DNA of 64,000 nucleotides from Natronococcus sp. A-GB1 (GTDB taxonomy: Archaea > Halobacteriota > Halobacteria > Halobacteriales > Natrialbaceae): positions 248,001 to 312,000 of the forward strand of contig NZ_JARUKW010000001.1 of NCBI RefSeq assembly GCF_029688845.1, given 5' to 3'. Below, piece after piece: positions 25,067 through 34,462 of the stretch. Every line of letters begins with the position of its first letter. Position 1 is the first letter of the stretch. A program made the translations under genes and the position numbers. The notes beneath the pieces were generated by a model. The model was not told the origin of the DNA, did no database searches, and saw only the letters and a program-made list of their open reading frames with translations.

Positions 25067-25408
25067 TCAGGGCTGACCGGTGCTCTCGGGTTTTTCCGGA
25101 AGGTGCTGGTAGCTACGGAGCGCTCTCTCTTCGACGACGACGAGTAAAACGTCCCGTTCGTCGATCTCGGCGAACTCGTCGACGTCGACGACGAGCTGGT
25201 CGACCACCCGGTTGTCCTCCTCGAGTAGGATCACGACGTGTCGGCCATCGACGATCCGATCGACGACGCCGATGTACTGGTCGACGCCCTCGCTCGAGGC
25301 CGATTCCGATCGCGCAGCGGCCGCACTCGATCCGGCGACCGATGCGATTCCGAATGCGCCTGCAGTTCGAAGGACAGTTCGTCGCGACAGTTTCGTTCGA
25401 TCTGTCAT
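25067..25408 (-). CDS. Tat-exported DUF3006-like protein
   Basis: The 113-aa protein has a twin-arginine signal (KLSRRTVLRTAGAFGIASVA, residues about 6-25). A small beta domain follows with YIGVVDRIVDGRHVVILLEE and QLVVDVDEFAEIDERD, resembling DUF3006. The family is usually found beside exported nucleases or beta-lactamase-like proteins, but none is adjacent here. It should act outside the membrane. Its promoter, TATATAAATT read on the plus strand, lies at 25431-25440. Confidence 0.78.
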   Translation of the reverse strand: MTDRTKLSRRTVLRTAGAFGIASVAGSSAAAARSESASSEGVDQYIGVVDRIVDGRHVVILLEEDNRVVDQLVVDVDEFAEIDERDVLLVVVEERALRSYQHLPEKPESTGQP

Positions 25409-25430
25409 ACCTCGGTTGGCCTCGGTTTGA

Positions 25431-25440
25431 TATATAAATT
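25431..25440 (-). promoter_or_regulatory. TATA box of the DUF3006-like gene
   Basis: AATTTATATA on the minus strand is a strong TATA element 23-32 nt before the ATG at 25408, consistent with a leaderless transcript. Confidence 0.5.
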
Positions 25441-25848
25441 CGTGGAACCGGAAGGGACAGTTCGATCACGAGCACCGAGACTAATAAGATTTCATATGTA
25501 TAGGTAGAATACTACGGATACAAACAAATATGCAAAGCCGGATTCGAGTACGAGGTGTCTAAATAGGGCACTTCGGTGATGAATCGGCCACAAGCCATTC
25601 TGGAGCCTAAGGACGATACTTGGGTCAATAGAGGTATAATAATTAGAGTAACTCTCATAGAATATTTCGAATCTGAAGATCGGATCGTTGCTGTATCGTT
25701 CGATCTTGTGTCGATAGATATAGAAAGCTAGTATTATATATATATCTGGTACTTGTCGCTGAGCTTCCAGTCCGTATTACGGACATACCTGTGTAAACGC
25801 ACCGCGGTCTCGGAACCCTTTTTGCTTGGTACGCCGTTCGCCGTACTA
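25441..25848. other. AT-rich intergenic region, no gene
   Basis: About 400 bp are markedly richer in A and T than the rest of the window, with runs such as ATTATATATATATC near 25733-25747. Stop codons interrupt every frame, and no tRNA or inverted terminal repeats were seen. The final part carries a likely promoter for rdfA (CCCTTTTTG about 30 nt before its ATG). The region may be a relic of inserted foreign DNA or a regulatory region. Confidence 0.7.
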
Positions 25849-26457
25849 ATGGCTGACCGTGACGCGACGTGTTGCAAGCTCGGCCGAGTCGCCGAGACGT
25901 ACTCGCTCTCGGGACTCGACGAGGATCTGGTCTCGTACTGGACCGGGACGGGCGACGAACAGTACAGCACGCGAGAGCTGGCGACGATCGTCAACCAGCG
26001 GATCCTCGAGGCGGCCTTCGAGACGGCCGGCGTCTCGTACAAGGAAGGGGAGATCGAGAACACCTATCGGCTGCTCAGCGCCGACGACGTGACGAGCGGG
26101 ACTCGAGTCCAGACGCGCAACGAACTCGAGCGCGACGGCGTCCCAGTCGACGACGTCGAATCGAACTTCGTCTCCCACCAGACCGTCTACAACCACCTCA
26201 CCAAGTGTCTCGAGGCCGAACTCGCGACCCCGAGCGACGAGGAACGGCTCGAACGAGCCGAGGAGAAACTGGGTGCGCTTCAGAACCGGACCGAGGCGGT
26301 CACGGGCGATACGATCGCCCAACTGCGACGCAACGACGTCGTCGACATCGGTAAGTTCGACGTGCTCGTCTCCGTGACGGTGACCTGCGAGGAGTGCCAG
26401 CAGCAGTATACGGTGCGCGAACTCCTCGACGAGCGAGCCTGCGACTGTTCGGCCTAA
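25849..26457 (+). CDS. rdfA: Rod-determining factor RdfA family protein
   Basis: The 202-aa protein has the RdfA N-terminal block CCKLGRVAETYSLSGLDEDL and YSTRELATIVNQRILEAAF, then a segment (DGVPVDDVESNFVSHQTVYN) followed by HLTKCLEAELATPSDEERLE. The C-terminus carries CEECQQQY and CDC, a possible zinc site. In Haloferax volcanii RdfA is needed for the rod shape of cells. The gene starts MADRDAT at 25849; an extension 32 codons upstream is less like the family. It is followed after 72 bp by the sph gene, the arrangement known from other haloarchaea. Confidence 0.85.
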   Translation: MADRDATCCKLGRVAETYSLSGLDEDLVSYWTGTGDEQYSTRELATIVNQRILEAAFETAGVSYKEGEIENTYRLLSADDVTSGTRVQTRNELERDGVPVDDVESNFVSHQTVYNHLTKCLEAELATPSDEERLERAEEKLGALQNRTEAVTGDTIAQLRRNDVVDIGKFDVLVSVTVTCEECQQQYTVRELLDERACDCSA

Positions 26458-26529
26458 CGAGAGCTGAATCCGGCCCTGGTGGAAGCTGAATGGACAATAC
26501 CTATTTGCCCGGCCGCGTTACCGGGCTGT

Positions 26530-28497
26530 ATGAAGACGAGCCAGAACGTATCGAATCGGGAGACTCCAGACCAGACGACGCTCTCGGTGAGCAACATCGG
26601 CGGCATCGAGGAGACGACCGTCTCGTTCCAGCAGGGGATCACCGTCCTCTCGGGACGAAACGCGACGAACAGAACGTCGCTGCTCCAGGGCATCATGGCC
26701 GCACTCGGAAGCGACCGAGCGAGTCTCAAGGCCGACGCGAAGGTGGGTGAGGCCGTCCTTGAGTTCGGCGACGAGACGTACCGCCGGACGCTCCACCGTC
26801 AGAACGGGACTGTCGTCACGGAGGGCGATCCCTACCTCGAGGATCCGGAGGTTGCAGATCTGTTCGCGTTCTTGCTCGAGTCCAACGAAGCGCGTCGGGC
26901 CGTCGCTCGGGGCGACGAGCTTCGGGATCTGATCATGCGTCCGGTCGACACCGACGCAATCAAGGCCGAGATCCAGCAGCTCGAACAGCGAAAGCAGCGT
27001 ATCGATGACGAACTCGACGAACTCGACGAACTCGAGGATCGGCTTCCCGATCTCGAGGCCAAGCGAACGCGGGTGAGCGACGAGATCGAGTCGCTCCGGG
27101 AGGAGCTCGAGGAAGCGGAAGCACAGCTCGAGGCGACGAACGTCGACGTCGAGACCCGCCGTGAGGAGCGCTCCGAGCTCGAGACGAAGCTGGACGAACT
27201 TCGCGGGACCCGATCCGACCTCGAGCGCACCCGCGACCGGATCGACACCGAACGCGAGAGCATCGCAGCCCTCGAGGACGAACGCGAGGAGGTCGAAGCG
27301 CAGCTGGAGGAGCTCTCGACGGGCGAGGAAACGGACGTCGGCCGCCTGGAGGCCGAGATCGACTCGCTACAGTCCCAGAAGGACGATCTCAACGAGGAGA
27401 TCTCGCAGCTCCAGCGGACCGTGCAGTTCAACGAACGGCTGCTCGAGGAGGCTGGAGAGTTCCTCGACGACGATGGCCACGAACACGACGGCGGCGCCGT
27501 TACCGACCAGCTGCTGGCCGACAGCGACTCCGAGACGGTCACCTGCTGGACCTGCGGTTCGTCGGTCGCCACCGAACAGATCGAGAGCACGCTCGAGCAG
27601 CTTCGCGGGGTCCACCAGGACCGACTCGAGGAGCGCTCGGGGATCGACGACGAGCTCGACGAGAAGCGGGCGACGCTCACCGAAATAAACGAGAACCGAA
27701 CGGAGTACAACCGAGCGGATCGACGACTCGACTCGATCGACGACGAGATCGAGCGCCGGCGCGACCGGATCGACGACCTCACCGACGAGCGGGAGTCGCT
27801 CACCGAGGAGATCGACGACCTCGAAAGCGAGATCGACGACCTCGAGAGCGACGGCTCCGAGGACATCCTCGAACAGCATCGCGAGGTCAACCAGCTCGAG
27901 TTCGAACTCGAGCGCAAGGAGCGCGAGCGCGACGAGATCGAAGACGAGATCGCCGACGTCGAGGACCGACTCGGCGACCGCGAGGGTCTCGAGAGCCGCC
28001 GCGAGGAGACGACCGAGGAGCTGACGGACCTGCGAACCCGAATCGACCGCATCGAGGAGGACGCTGTCGAGGCGTTTAACGAGCACATGGAGAACCTGCT
28101 CGAGACGCTGGGCTACAGCAACCTCGATCGGATCTGGATCGATCGCACCACGCGGGAGGTCCGCGAGGGCCGTCGGAAGGTCTCGCGGTCCTCCTTCGAC
28201 CTCAAGATCGTCCGCAGCACCGAGGAGGGTGCAGCCTACGAGGACGCGATCGAACACCTAAGCGAGAGCGAACGCGAGGTGACGGGACTGGTGTTCGCAC
28301 TGGCAGGGTACCTCGTCCACGACGTCTACGAGACGGTGCCGTTCATGCTGCTCGACTCCCTCGAGGCGATCGATGCAGAGCGGATCACGGCGCTGGTCGA
28401 GTACTTCGAATCGTACGCGCCGTACCTCGTCGTGGCGCTGCTCGACGAGGACGCCGAACAGCTGGCCCAGAGCCACGACGTCGTCTCCGAGATCTAG
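26530..28497 (+). CDS. sph: Archaea-specific SMC-related protein (Sph)
   Basis: The 655-aa protein has Rad50/SMC architecture. The N-terminal ATPase half carries a degenerate Walker A, SGRNATNRTSLL (residues about 41-52). Long coiled coils run from about 130 to 330 and 350 to 540. Between them a zinc-hook-like CWTC pair (Cys339 and Cys342) sits in VTCWTCGSSVATEQIES. The C-terminal half has ESEREVTGLVFALAGYL, signature-like, and a Walker B-like FMLLDSLEAID near 603-612. It probably dimerises through the hook and works with RdfA in cell-shape control. The start MKTSQNV is used; a further-upstream ATG is possible. Confidence 0.9.
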   Translation: MKTSQNVSNRETPDQTTLSVSNIGGIEETTVSFQQGITVLSGRNATNRTSLLQGIMAALGSDRASLKADAKVGEAVLEFGDETYRRTLHRQNGTVVTEGDPYLEDPEVADLFAFLLESNEARRAVARGDELRDLIMRPVDTDAIKAEIQQLEQRKQRIDDELDELDELEDRLPDLEAKRTRVSDEIESLREELEEAEAQLEATNVDVETRREERSELETKLDELRGTRSDLERTRDRIDTERESIAALEDEREEVEAQLEELSTGEETDVGRLEAEIDSLQSQKDDLNEEISQLQRTVQFNERLLEEAGEFLDDDGHEHDGGAVTDQLLADSDSETVTCWTCGSSVATEQIESTLEQLRGVHQDRLEERSGIDDELDEKRATLTEINENRTEYNRADRRLDSIDDEIERRRDRIDDLTDERESLTEEIDDLESEIDDLESDGSEDILEQHREVNQLEFELERKERERDEIEDEIADVEDRLGDREGLESRREETTEELTDLRTRIDRIEEDAVEAFNEHMENLLETLGYSNLDRIWIDRTTREVREGRRKVSRSSFDLKIVRSTEEGAAYEDAIEHLSESEREVTGLVFALAGYLVHDVYETVPFMLLDSLEAIDAERITALVEYFESYAPYLVVALLDEDAEQLAQSHDVVSEI

Positions 28498-28561
28498 CGG
28501 TTCGGCTCGATCGGACGCCCTTTTCGGCGATAGGCGGATCAGTCGTCGCGAATCGCCACTG

Positions 28562-29725
28562 CTACGTGAACGCCTGAAAGCCCGTCAGCTCCTCGCCGAG
28601 GACGAGCGTGTGGATGTCGTGGGTCCCCTCGTAGGTGTAGACCGTCTCCATGTTCGCCATGTGGCGCATCGGCGAGTAGTCGGTCGTGATCCCGTTCCCG
28701 CCGAGCATCTCGCGGGCGACTCGCGACTGGTCCCGGGCGGTTCGGACGTTGTTTCGCTTCGCCATCGAGACGTGCTGCGGTTGCATCTCGCCGCGTTCCT
28801 TGAGCTCCGCCAGGCGGTAGGCCAGCAGCTGAGCGAGCGTAATCTGGGTCGCCATCTCGGCGAGCTTCTCCTGTTGGAGCTGGAAGCGACCGATCGGCCC
28901 GCCGAACTGCTCGCGCTCGGTAGCGTATGCGCGGGCTTCCTCGAAACAATCGCGGGCGGCCCCGACCGCACCCCAGGCGATCCCGAACCGAGCCTGCGTG
29001 AGACACGACAGCGGCCCCTTCATCCCCGAGACGCCGGGCAGGACGTTCTCCTCGGGAACCCGAACGTCGTTGAGCCCGATCTCGCCCGTGATCGATGCTC
29101 GCAGGGAGAGCTTTTCGGTGAGCTTGTTCGTCGAGACGCCGTCCCGATCGGTCTCGACGAGAAATCCGCGAACGGGGTCGTTCTCGCTCGAGCGGTCCCG
29201 TGCCCAGACGACGGCGACGTCGGCGATCGGCGAGTTCGTGATCCAGGTCTTCGAGCCGTTCAGGACGTAGCCGTCCGCGTCAGCCTCGGCGTGGGTCTCC
29301 ATCGCCGAGGGGTTCGAGCCGTGCTCGGGTTCGGTGAGGCCGAAACAGCCGATCGCTTCGCCTCGTCCCATCGCCGGGAGCCACTCCTCCTTCTGGGCCT
29401 CGCTGCCGTAGGCGTGGATCGGATACATCACGAGCGCACCCTGCACCGAGGCCATCGAGCGCAGCCCCGAGTCGCCGGCCTCGAGCTCCTGCATCAGCAG
29501 TCCGTACGCGGTCTCCGAGACGTTTGGCGAGCCGTACCCCTCGAGGTTCGGCGCGTAGAAGCCGAGTTCTCCCATCTTCGGGATGAGCTCCTCGGGAAAG
29601 GTTCCGGCCTCGAAGTGATCGCCGATGTCGGGTTTGACGTGTTCTTCGACGAACTCCCGGGCCGTGTCCCGGATCATGCGCTCCTCTTGGTCGAGATCGG
29701 CCTCGAGTTGGACGAAATCCAGCAT
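28562..29725 (-). CDS. Acyl-CoA dehydrogenase (glutaryl-CoA dehydrogenase-like)
   Basis: The 387-aa FAD enzyme oxidises an acyl-CoA at the alpha-beta bond. Family features are GCFGLTEPEHGSNPSAMETH, GYVLNGSKTWITNSPIADV, AREMLGGNGITTDYSPMRHM and METVYTYEGTHDIHTL, where the glutamate of YEGT is the expected catalytic base. The sequence SMASVQGALVMYPIHAYGSE is closest to glutaryl-CoA dehydrogenases. The true substrate is not proven. The gene is divergent from the second dehydrogenase at 29931. Confidence 0.9.
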   Translation of the reverse strand: MLDFVQLEADLDQEERMIRDTAREFVEEHVKPDIGDHFEAGTFPEELIPKMGELGFYAPNLEGYGSPNVSETAYGLLMQELEAGDSGLRSMASVQGALVMYPIHAYGSEAQKEEWLPAMGRGEAIGCFGLTEPEHGSNPSAMETHAEADADGYVLNGSKTWITNSPIADVAVVWARDRSSENDPVRGFLVETDRDGVSTNKLTEKLSLRASITGEIGLNDVRVPEENVLPGVSGMKGPLSCLTQARFGIAWGAVGAARDCFEEARAYATEREQFGGPIGRFQLQQEKLAEMATQITLAQLLAYRLAELKERGEMQPQHVSMAKRNNVRTARDQSRVAREMLGGNGITTDYSPMRHMANMETVYTYEGTHDIHTLVLGEELTGFQAFT

Positions 29726-29930
29726 ACCGGATAGTACGCCAACGAGCCAATAGGCATTGTGGTACGCATTCTGTCACACGTCGTGATCAGGGTCGTCCGT
29801 CCAGTCCACGGGGCTGCTCAAGCGACCTCCCTCACCGACAGTATCTTACGACGGTTTTATATATCTTACAAGCCCTTACGATGTTTAGTATAGTCGGAGA
29901 TATTTTGTACGTAGGATCCGACATCCGGGT

Positions 29931-31070
29931 ATGGTATTCGCCCTGTCCGACGAGCACCGCGCGATCCGCGAGGCCGTCCGCGAGTTCGGCGAACACGAGA
30001 TCGAACCGGTCGCCGAGGAATACGACCGGAACTGCACGTATCCCGAGAAGATCCGCAAGGAGGCGGCGACGTACGACCTCGTCGCTCCCGGGATTCCGCT
30101 CGAGTACGACGGCGCGGGGATGGACAAGCTCTCCTCGACGATCGTCACCGAGGAGCTGTGGCGGGCCGACCCCGGAATCGGCTCCGCGGTCGGCTCCGCG
30201 GGCTTCGGGACGAACATGATCCTCGAGTTCGGCGACGAGTGGATGAAAGCGGAGTGGCTCCCGAAGATTACCAACGGCGAGACGGCGTCGTGCTCGATGA
30301 TCTCCGAACCCGCACACGGCTCGAACGTCGCGGGGATCGAGACGGTTGCGGAGAAAGATGGTGAGGAGTACGTGCTGAACGGGAACAAGATGTGGATCAC
30401 CAACGGCACCGTCGCCGACGTCGGCGTCCTGATGGCCAAGACGAGTCCCGACGAGGGCCACCGCGGCATTACCGCCTTCCTCATTGAGATGGATTCCGAC
30501 GGGATCCGGACCGAGAAGATCGACAACAAGCTCGGGATTCGCGCCTCCGACCTCGCGGAGGTCGTCGTCGACGACCTCCGCGTCCCCGCAGACAACGTCA
30601 TCGGCGAGGTCGACGAGGGCTTCTACCAGCTGATGGAGTTCTTCGCTGCCGGACGGACCAGCGTCGCCGCCCAGGCCGTCGGAGCGGCCCAGGGTGCCCT
30701 GGACGCCGCACTCGAGTACGCCCAGGAACGCGAACAGTTCGACCAGCCGATCGCGGAGTTCCAGGCGATCGAGCACAAGCTCGCCGAGATGGCCACGAAC
30801 GTCGAGGCCGCCCGCTCGCTGACCTACCGCGCCGCGACCCAGGTCGAGCAGGACAACCAGGAGGTCGCCGCGCGCTTTTCGAGCATGGCGAAGCTGTTCG
30901 CCTCCGAGCACGCGGTCGACGTCGCCGATGAGGCGATCCAGGTCCACGGCGGCTCTGGCTACGTCACGGACTACCCGGCCGAACGGTACTACCGCGACGC
31001 CCGGATTACGAAGATCTACGAGGGGACGAGCGAGATCCAGAAGAACATCATCGCCGACCGACTGCTGTAG
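29931..31070 (+). CDS. Acyl-CoA dehydrogenase
   Basis: The 379-aa enzyme starts MVFALSDEHRAIREAVREFG. It has ASCSMISEPAHGSNVAGIET, VLNGNKMWITNGTVADVGVL, the flavin-site VHGGSGYVTDYPAERYYRDA and YEGTSEIQKNIIADRLL at the C-terminus. It matches short- or branched-chain acyl-CoA dehydrogenases used in fatty-acid or branched-chain amino-acid breakdown, and it needs an electron-transferring flavoprotein not encoded here. The 205-bp divergent intergenic region shared with the other dehydrogenase may hold a common control site. Confidence 0.92.
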   Translation: MVFALSDEHRAIREAVREFGEHEIEPVAEEYDRNCTYPEKIRKEAATYDLVAPGIPLEYDGAGMDKLSSTIVTEELWRADPGIGSAVGSAGFGTNMILEFGDEWMKAEWLPKITNGETASCSMISEPAHGSNVAGIETVAEKDGEEYVLNGNKMWITNGTVADVGVLMAKTSPDEGHRGITAFLIEMDSDGIRTEKIDNKLGIRASDLAEVVVDDLRVPADNVIGEVDEGFYQLMEFFAAGRTSVAAQAVGAAQGALDAALEYAQEREQFDQPIAEFQAIEHKLAEMATNVEAARSLTYRAATQVEQDNQEVAARFSSMAKLFASEHAVDVADEAIQVHGGSGYVTDYPAERYYRDARITKIYEGTSEIQKNIIADRLL

Positions 31071-31429
31071 TCGCTCCCGGGACGGGAAGCGTTCGGTTGA
31101 CGAAACCTGGTTGTTTCGCGCGGCAATGCATTCGGCCCGTTCTGTCCAGATTGGAAAGTTGTCTCCGGTATAGAGTGGAATGATATAGTATCGGAATGAA
31201 TAAATCAAATAGTTTGGTCCCTCTCTCGTTCGAATACAGTTTTGTACGCTACGGAAGACGATCGTTCGAGGAGAGATATGCCCTGGTAGGGGACCATTTA
31301 CCGGCAGGATCATCGACTTCTGGTTCGAGATCTGTCCCCGAGAAGCGGCTCGATAGGTTTATTCCATGCGCCGGCGACCGACCGAACCTATCTATTTCAG
31401 TTAATTGTGCTAGCCCTGATGGGTTGGGT
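31071..31429. other. Intergenic region between two convergent genes, no gene seen
   Basis: The 359 bp between the stop codons of the acyl-CoA dehydrogenase and the LUD/CCG fusion gene hold no convincing frame. Part is AT-rich (31180-31230). It probably contains both terminators. Confidence 0.6.
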
Positions 31430-33649
31430 CTAGACGCCGCCACCTGGATCGATCGCTTCGACGGGATGGCTCGCCTCGCGCTCGAGCAGGTCGTCGAGCT
31501 GATCCTCACAGGAGGTGCCGCTGGCAAGGACCAGTCGATCCGCTGCGGTCGGGCTCTCGAACTGGTCGCGCAGTCGGTCGCCGACGTCCATGCTGAGTTC
31601 GTAGTACTCCTGCTTGTAGCCGAAGCTGCCGGCCATTCCGCAACACTCGACGTCGCTCTCGAAGACGTCGGCGTCGAGCTCCTCGAGGACGGCCGTCGTG
31701 TACGCCTCGAGTCCCAGCGTTCGCTGCTGGCAGTGGCTGTGGTAGGCGATCGGCTTCTCGGGCGCGCGAAGGGCAGCGGGGTCGGCGCCGTTTTCGAGAC
31801 AGCCGTAGACGTACTCGAGGACCTCGTAGCTCCCGTCTCGGAGCCGTTCGAACGAGCGCTCGGGCAGCAGCTTCTCGTACTCCCGGTGGAACATTGCCAG
31901 ATCCGAGGGTTCGATGACGACGACGTCTCGGCCCGCGTCGAGGTGTTCGGCCAGCGCCGCGTACACCTCGCTGGCCTGCTCGTCGGCGGTCGCGATCATC
32001 CCCTGAGAGAGCGGTGCGCGCCCGCTCTCGCCCACGTTGGGCACCGTGACGTGGACGTCGAGCGCCTCGAGTACCCGAACCGCGGCCTTCCCGCGGTCGA
32101 CGTCGACGTAGTTCGTGTACGTGTCGGGGTAAAGGACGACCTCGCGGTCGGCTTCGCTCGCCGCGACTCGAGGGCCCCGCTCGTCGTACCACTCACGGAG
32201 CGTCTCGCGCTCGAACGCCGGCAGCGGGCGCCGGCTGTCGACGCCGACGGATCGCTCGAGCAGCGACCGAACCGGCCCGAGTTCGGCTACTCGATTCGCC
32301 AGGGGCGCGGTCGCGCTGCCGAGCTTCGCGAGGGTCTCGTAGTTGCCGAAGAGGCGCTTCTGGAGGTCGAGCCCGCTTGGCTCCTCGTCGGGGACGAGCT
32401 CGTCGTAGAGGAACTCGAAGCGGTCCGGATCGACCCCGTGGTTGAGCCGGTCGCGAACCACTGTGTTGATCCAGGGGATGTCGATCTCGACCGGACAGGC
32501 GTTGACGCAGCGCGAACAGCCCGTACAGAGGTCGTTGAACTCGGCGACGCTGTCGGCGCCGTGGACGCCGGCTTCCCAGCCCGTCGCGATCCCGCCCGAG
32601 TAGGTCTCCCCGCCGAAGGCGTGGCCGCCGACCGACTGGAAGTTCGCACAGGAGTTCGCACACGCGGAACACCGGATGCAGTACAGCGTCTCGCGGAGCT
32701 GGTCGTCCTCGCGCATCGCCGTGCGGCCGTTGTCGATCAACACGAGGTGAAAGTCGCGGTCGTCCTCTCGCTCGGCAAAGGCGACGTCGGGCTCGTCGAT
32801 ATCGACGGTCGGCGACTCGACCGGTGGCGTCAGCAGGGAGATGTAGGAGGTGATGTCCTGTCCGGTGCCCGACCGCCCGATCAGCTCGATAAACGGCGAG
32901 AGGTCTTCGACCGAGGGGACGACCTTCTCGATACCCGCGACTGCAACGTGAGTGTCGGGCACGACGGCCGTCTTACGGGCGTTTCCCTCGCTGGTGACGA
33001 GCATGATCGTCCCCGAGTCGGCCGTGATGAAGTTCGCACCCGTCATCCCGACGTCGGCCTCGCGGATCTGCTCGCCGAGTCGCTCGCGGGCGAACATCGT
33101 CAGCTCCTCGGCGGTCTCGAGCGGTTCCTCGAGGTCGAAGCGGTCGTTGAACAGCCGGGCGATCTCGGCGCGTGAGCGGTGGATCGCCGGCGCGACGATG
33201 TGGGAAGGGGACTCGTCGGCGACCTGTAACACCCACTCGCCGAGGTCGGTCTCGACGACGTCGACGCCGTCGCCCTCGAGTGCGTCGTTGACCTCGAGCT
33301 CTTCGCTGGTCATCGATTTCGACTTGACGACCCGGTCGGCCTCCTTCTCGGCGGCGATCTCCCGGATGTAGCGGTTGGCGTCTGCGGCGTCGTCGGCGAG
33401 GTAGACCGTCCCGCCGTTTGCCTCGACGGTTTGAGTCACTTGCTCGAGCAGCTCCGGTAGGCGCTCGATCGCGTCCTCCTTGATGCCGCGGGCCTCACCC
33501 TTTAGCTCCTCGTAGGACTCGAGGTCGGCGACGGCCTCGTACCGCCCCCGGTTGAAGCCGGCGGTGTTGGCCTCGACGGCGTCGCCCTCGGTCTCGAGGA
33601 GGTGGCGGATCCGGGCTGCCTTCGCCCGTCGGTCGTCGGGCTTACTCAT
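31430..33649 (-). CDS. LUD-domain / 4Fe-4S / CCG fusion protein (LutB-LutA-like)
   Basis: The 739-aa protein joins three parts. A LUD domain covers about residues 50-310 (VGMTGANFITADSGTIMLVT). A ferredoxin module has two clusters, CIRCSACANSCANF and CTGCSRCVNACPVEID. Two cysteine-rich CCG repeats follow (HSHCQQRT, then CCGMAGSFGYKQEYYELS and a final SCEDQL). Bacteria encode these as separate LutB and LutA subunits for L-lactate oxidation, so here one chain does both. It overlaps lutC by 8 bp and lies opposite the D-lactate-type dehydrogenase gene. The electron acceptor is not encoded nearby. Confidence 0.9.
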   Translation of the reverse strand: MSKPDDRRAKAARIRHLLETEGDAVEANTAGFNRGRYEAVADLESYEELKGEARGIKEDAIERLPELLEQVTQTVEANGGTVYLADDAADANRYIREIAAEKEADRVVKSKSMTSEELEVNDALEGDGVDVVETDLGEWVLQVADESPSHIVAPAIHRSRAEIARLFNDRFDLEEPLETAEELTMFARERLGEQIREADVGMTGANFITADSGTIMLVTSEGNARKTAVVPDTHVAVAGIEKVVPSVEDLSPFIELIGRSGTGQDITSYISLLTPPVESPTVDIDEPDVAFAEREDDRDFHLVLIDNGRTAMREDDQLRETLYCIRCSACANSCANFQSVGGHAFGGETYSGGIATGWEAGVHGADSVAEFNDLCTGCSRCVNACPVEIDIPWINTVVRDRLNHGVDPDRFEFLYDELVPDEEPSGLDLQKRLFGNYETLAKLGSATAPLANRVAELGPVRSLLERSVGVDSRRPLPAFERETLREWYDERGPRVAASEADREVVLYPDTYTNYVDVDRGKAAVRVLEALDVHVTVPNVGESGRAPLSQGMIATADEQASEVYAALAEHLDAGRDVVVIEPSDLAMFHREYEKLLPERSFERLRDGSYEVLEYVYGCLENGADPAALRAPEKPIAYHSHCQQRTLGLEAYTTAVLEELDADVFESDVECCGMAGSFGYKQEYYELSMDVGDRLRDQFESPTAADRLVLASGTSCEDQLDDLLEREASHPVEAIDPGGGV

Positions 33650-34163
33650 CGCCGCCCTCCTCGAGCAGGACGACGTGGACCGCCTTCGGCCCGTGGGCGC
33701 CTTTCACGAGCGACCCCATGTCGGCGGTCGCGCTCGGACCCGTCGCGAGGATCGCGCTGTCGCCGTCCCGAAGTGCCGGTCCGAGGCGGTCGATCGCCGT
33801 CGGCATGTCGGGGACCAGATCCGCCTCCCGGAGGACGGCGACGTGGAGGTCCGGAAAGAGGCTCACCTGCTCGGCGCCGTCCTCGGTCGACGGCAGGACG
33901 ACGCTGCCGTAGTCGGCGATCCCGAACGAGGCGGCGGTGACGCCCGTCGTCGCCGCCTCGAGCGTCCGCGGCGACGGTTCTTCGTCGACCCACGCCGGCA
34001 GCGAGACGCCGTCGAACGGGAGGGGGGTACCCACGACGGGGTCGTCGACGACGTCCTCGAGCGTCGCCTCGAACGAAGCTGGTTCGGTCCGGCTCACGCT
34101 GACCTCGAGGTCGGCAAGCGAGTCCTGGAACCGCCGTCGAAGCGACCCTGATTCGGTACTCAT
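33642..34163 (-). CDS. LUD-domain protein, LutC-like
   Basis: The 173-aa protein starts MSTESGSLRRRFQDSLADLE. It has the LUD fold: GVTAASFGIADYGSVVLPST, SLFPDLHVAVLREADLVPDM, and a conserved C-terminal ATGPSATADMGSLVKGAHGP with the KAVHVVLL strand. LutC is the third part of the lactate utilisation complex with LutA and LutB. It is first in the operon and overlaps the next gene (ATGAGTAA). The start at 34163 is preferred because further-upstream residues do not match the family. Confidence 0.88.
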   Translation of the reverse strand: MSTESGSLRRRFQDSLADLEVSVSRTEPASFEATLEDVVDDPVVGTPLPFDGVSLPAWVDEEPSPRTLEAATTGVTAASFGIADYGSVVLPSTEDGAEQVSLFPDLHVAVLREADLVPDMPTAIDRLGPALRDGDSAILATGPSATADMGSLVKGAHGPKAVHVVLLEEGGDE

Positions 34164-34229
34164 ATCTCGACCCTGCGACCCGATCCACATTACTGTTGTG
34201 CAACCCGTTCCCTCGAGTGGCTGTCTCAC

Positions 34230-34251
34230 CACCGGGAGCGACTCCCCGGTG
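34230..34251. promoter_or_regulatory. Inverted repeat in the lutC-dehydrogenase divergent region
   Basis: CACCGGG and CCCGGTG are separated by 8 bp, between the divergent lutC and dehydrogenase genes. It could be an operator for a regulator that coordinates both directions, or a chance GC-rich stem. The rest of 34164-34462 holds no gene. Confidence 0.25.
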
Positions 34252-34462
34252 CCGTCGAGGGGTCGGTTCGCGGGTCGGCCGCGAGGGGCCGTGACGAAAA
34301 CCCTCCTCTAGCCCAGCAACTATATGTGGGGTCCACTCATGGTCGGATAATGGCCGTTCGATTCTCCCTCGAGCGCGGCGGTGACCGTCCCCCTTCGGTT
34401 CTCGGCGGTCGTTCAAGTATCGCGACAGGAACTTTCACCGCGGACGAACGCCGACCACCCCT

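Noticed and set aside
24962-25147. A 61-aa plus-strand protein after the DUF502 gene
   Set aside because: It overlaps the end of the DUF3006-like gene on the other strand and shows no conserved pattern or plausible promoter.
31249-31527. A 92-aa minus-strand frame after the LUD/CCG gene
   Set aside because: It overlaps the end of the LUD/CCG fusion in another frame and reads as low-complexity Arg/Ser/Pro sequence.
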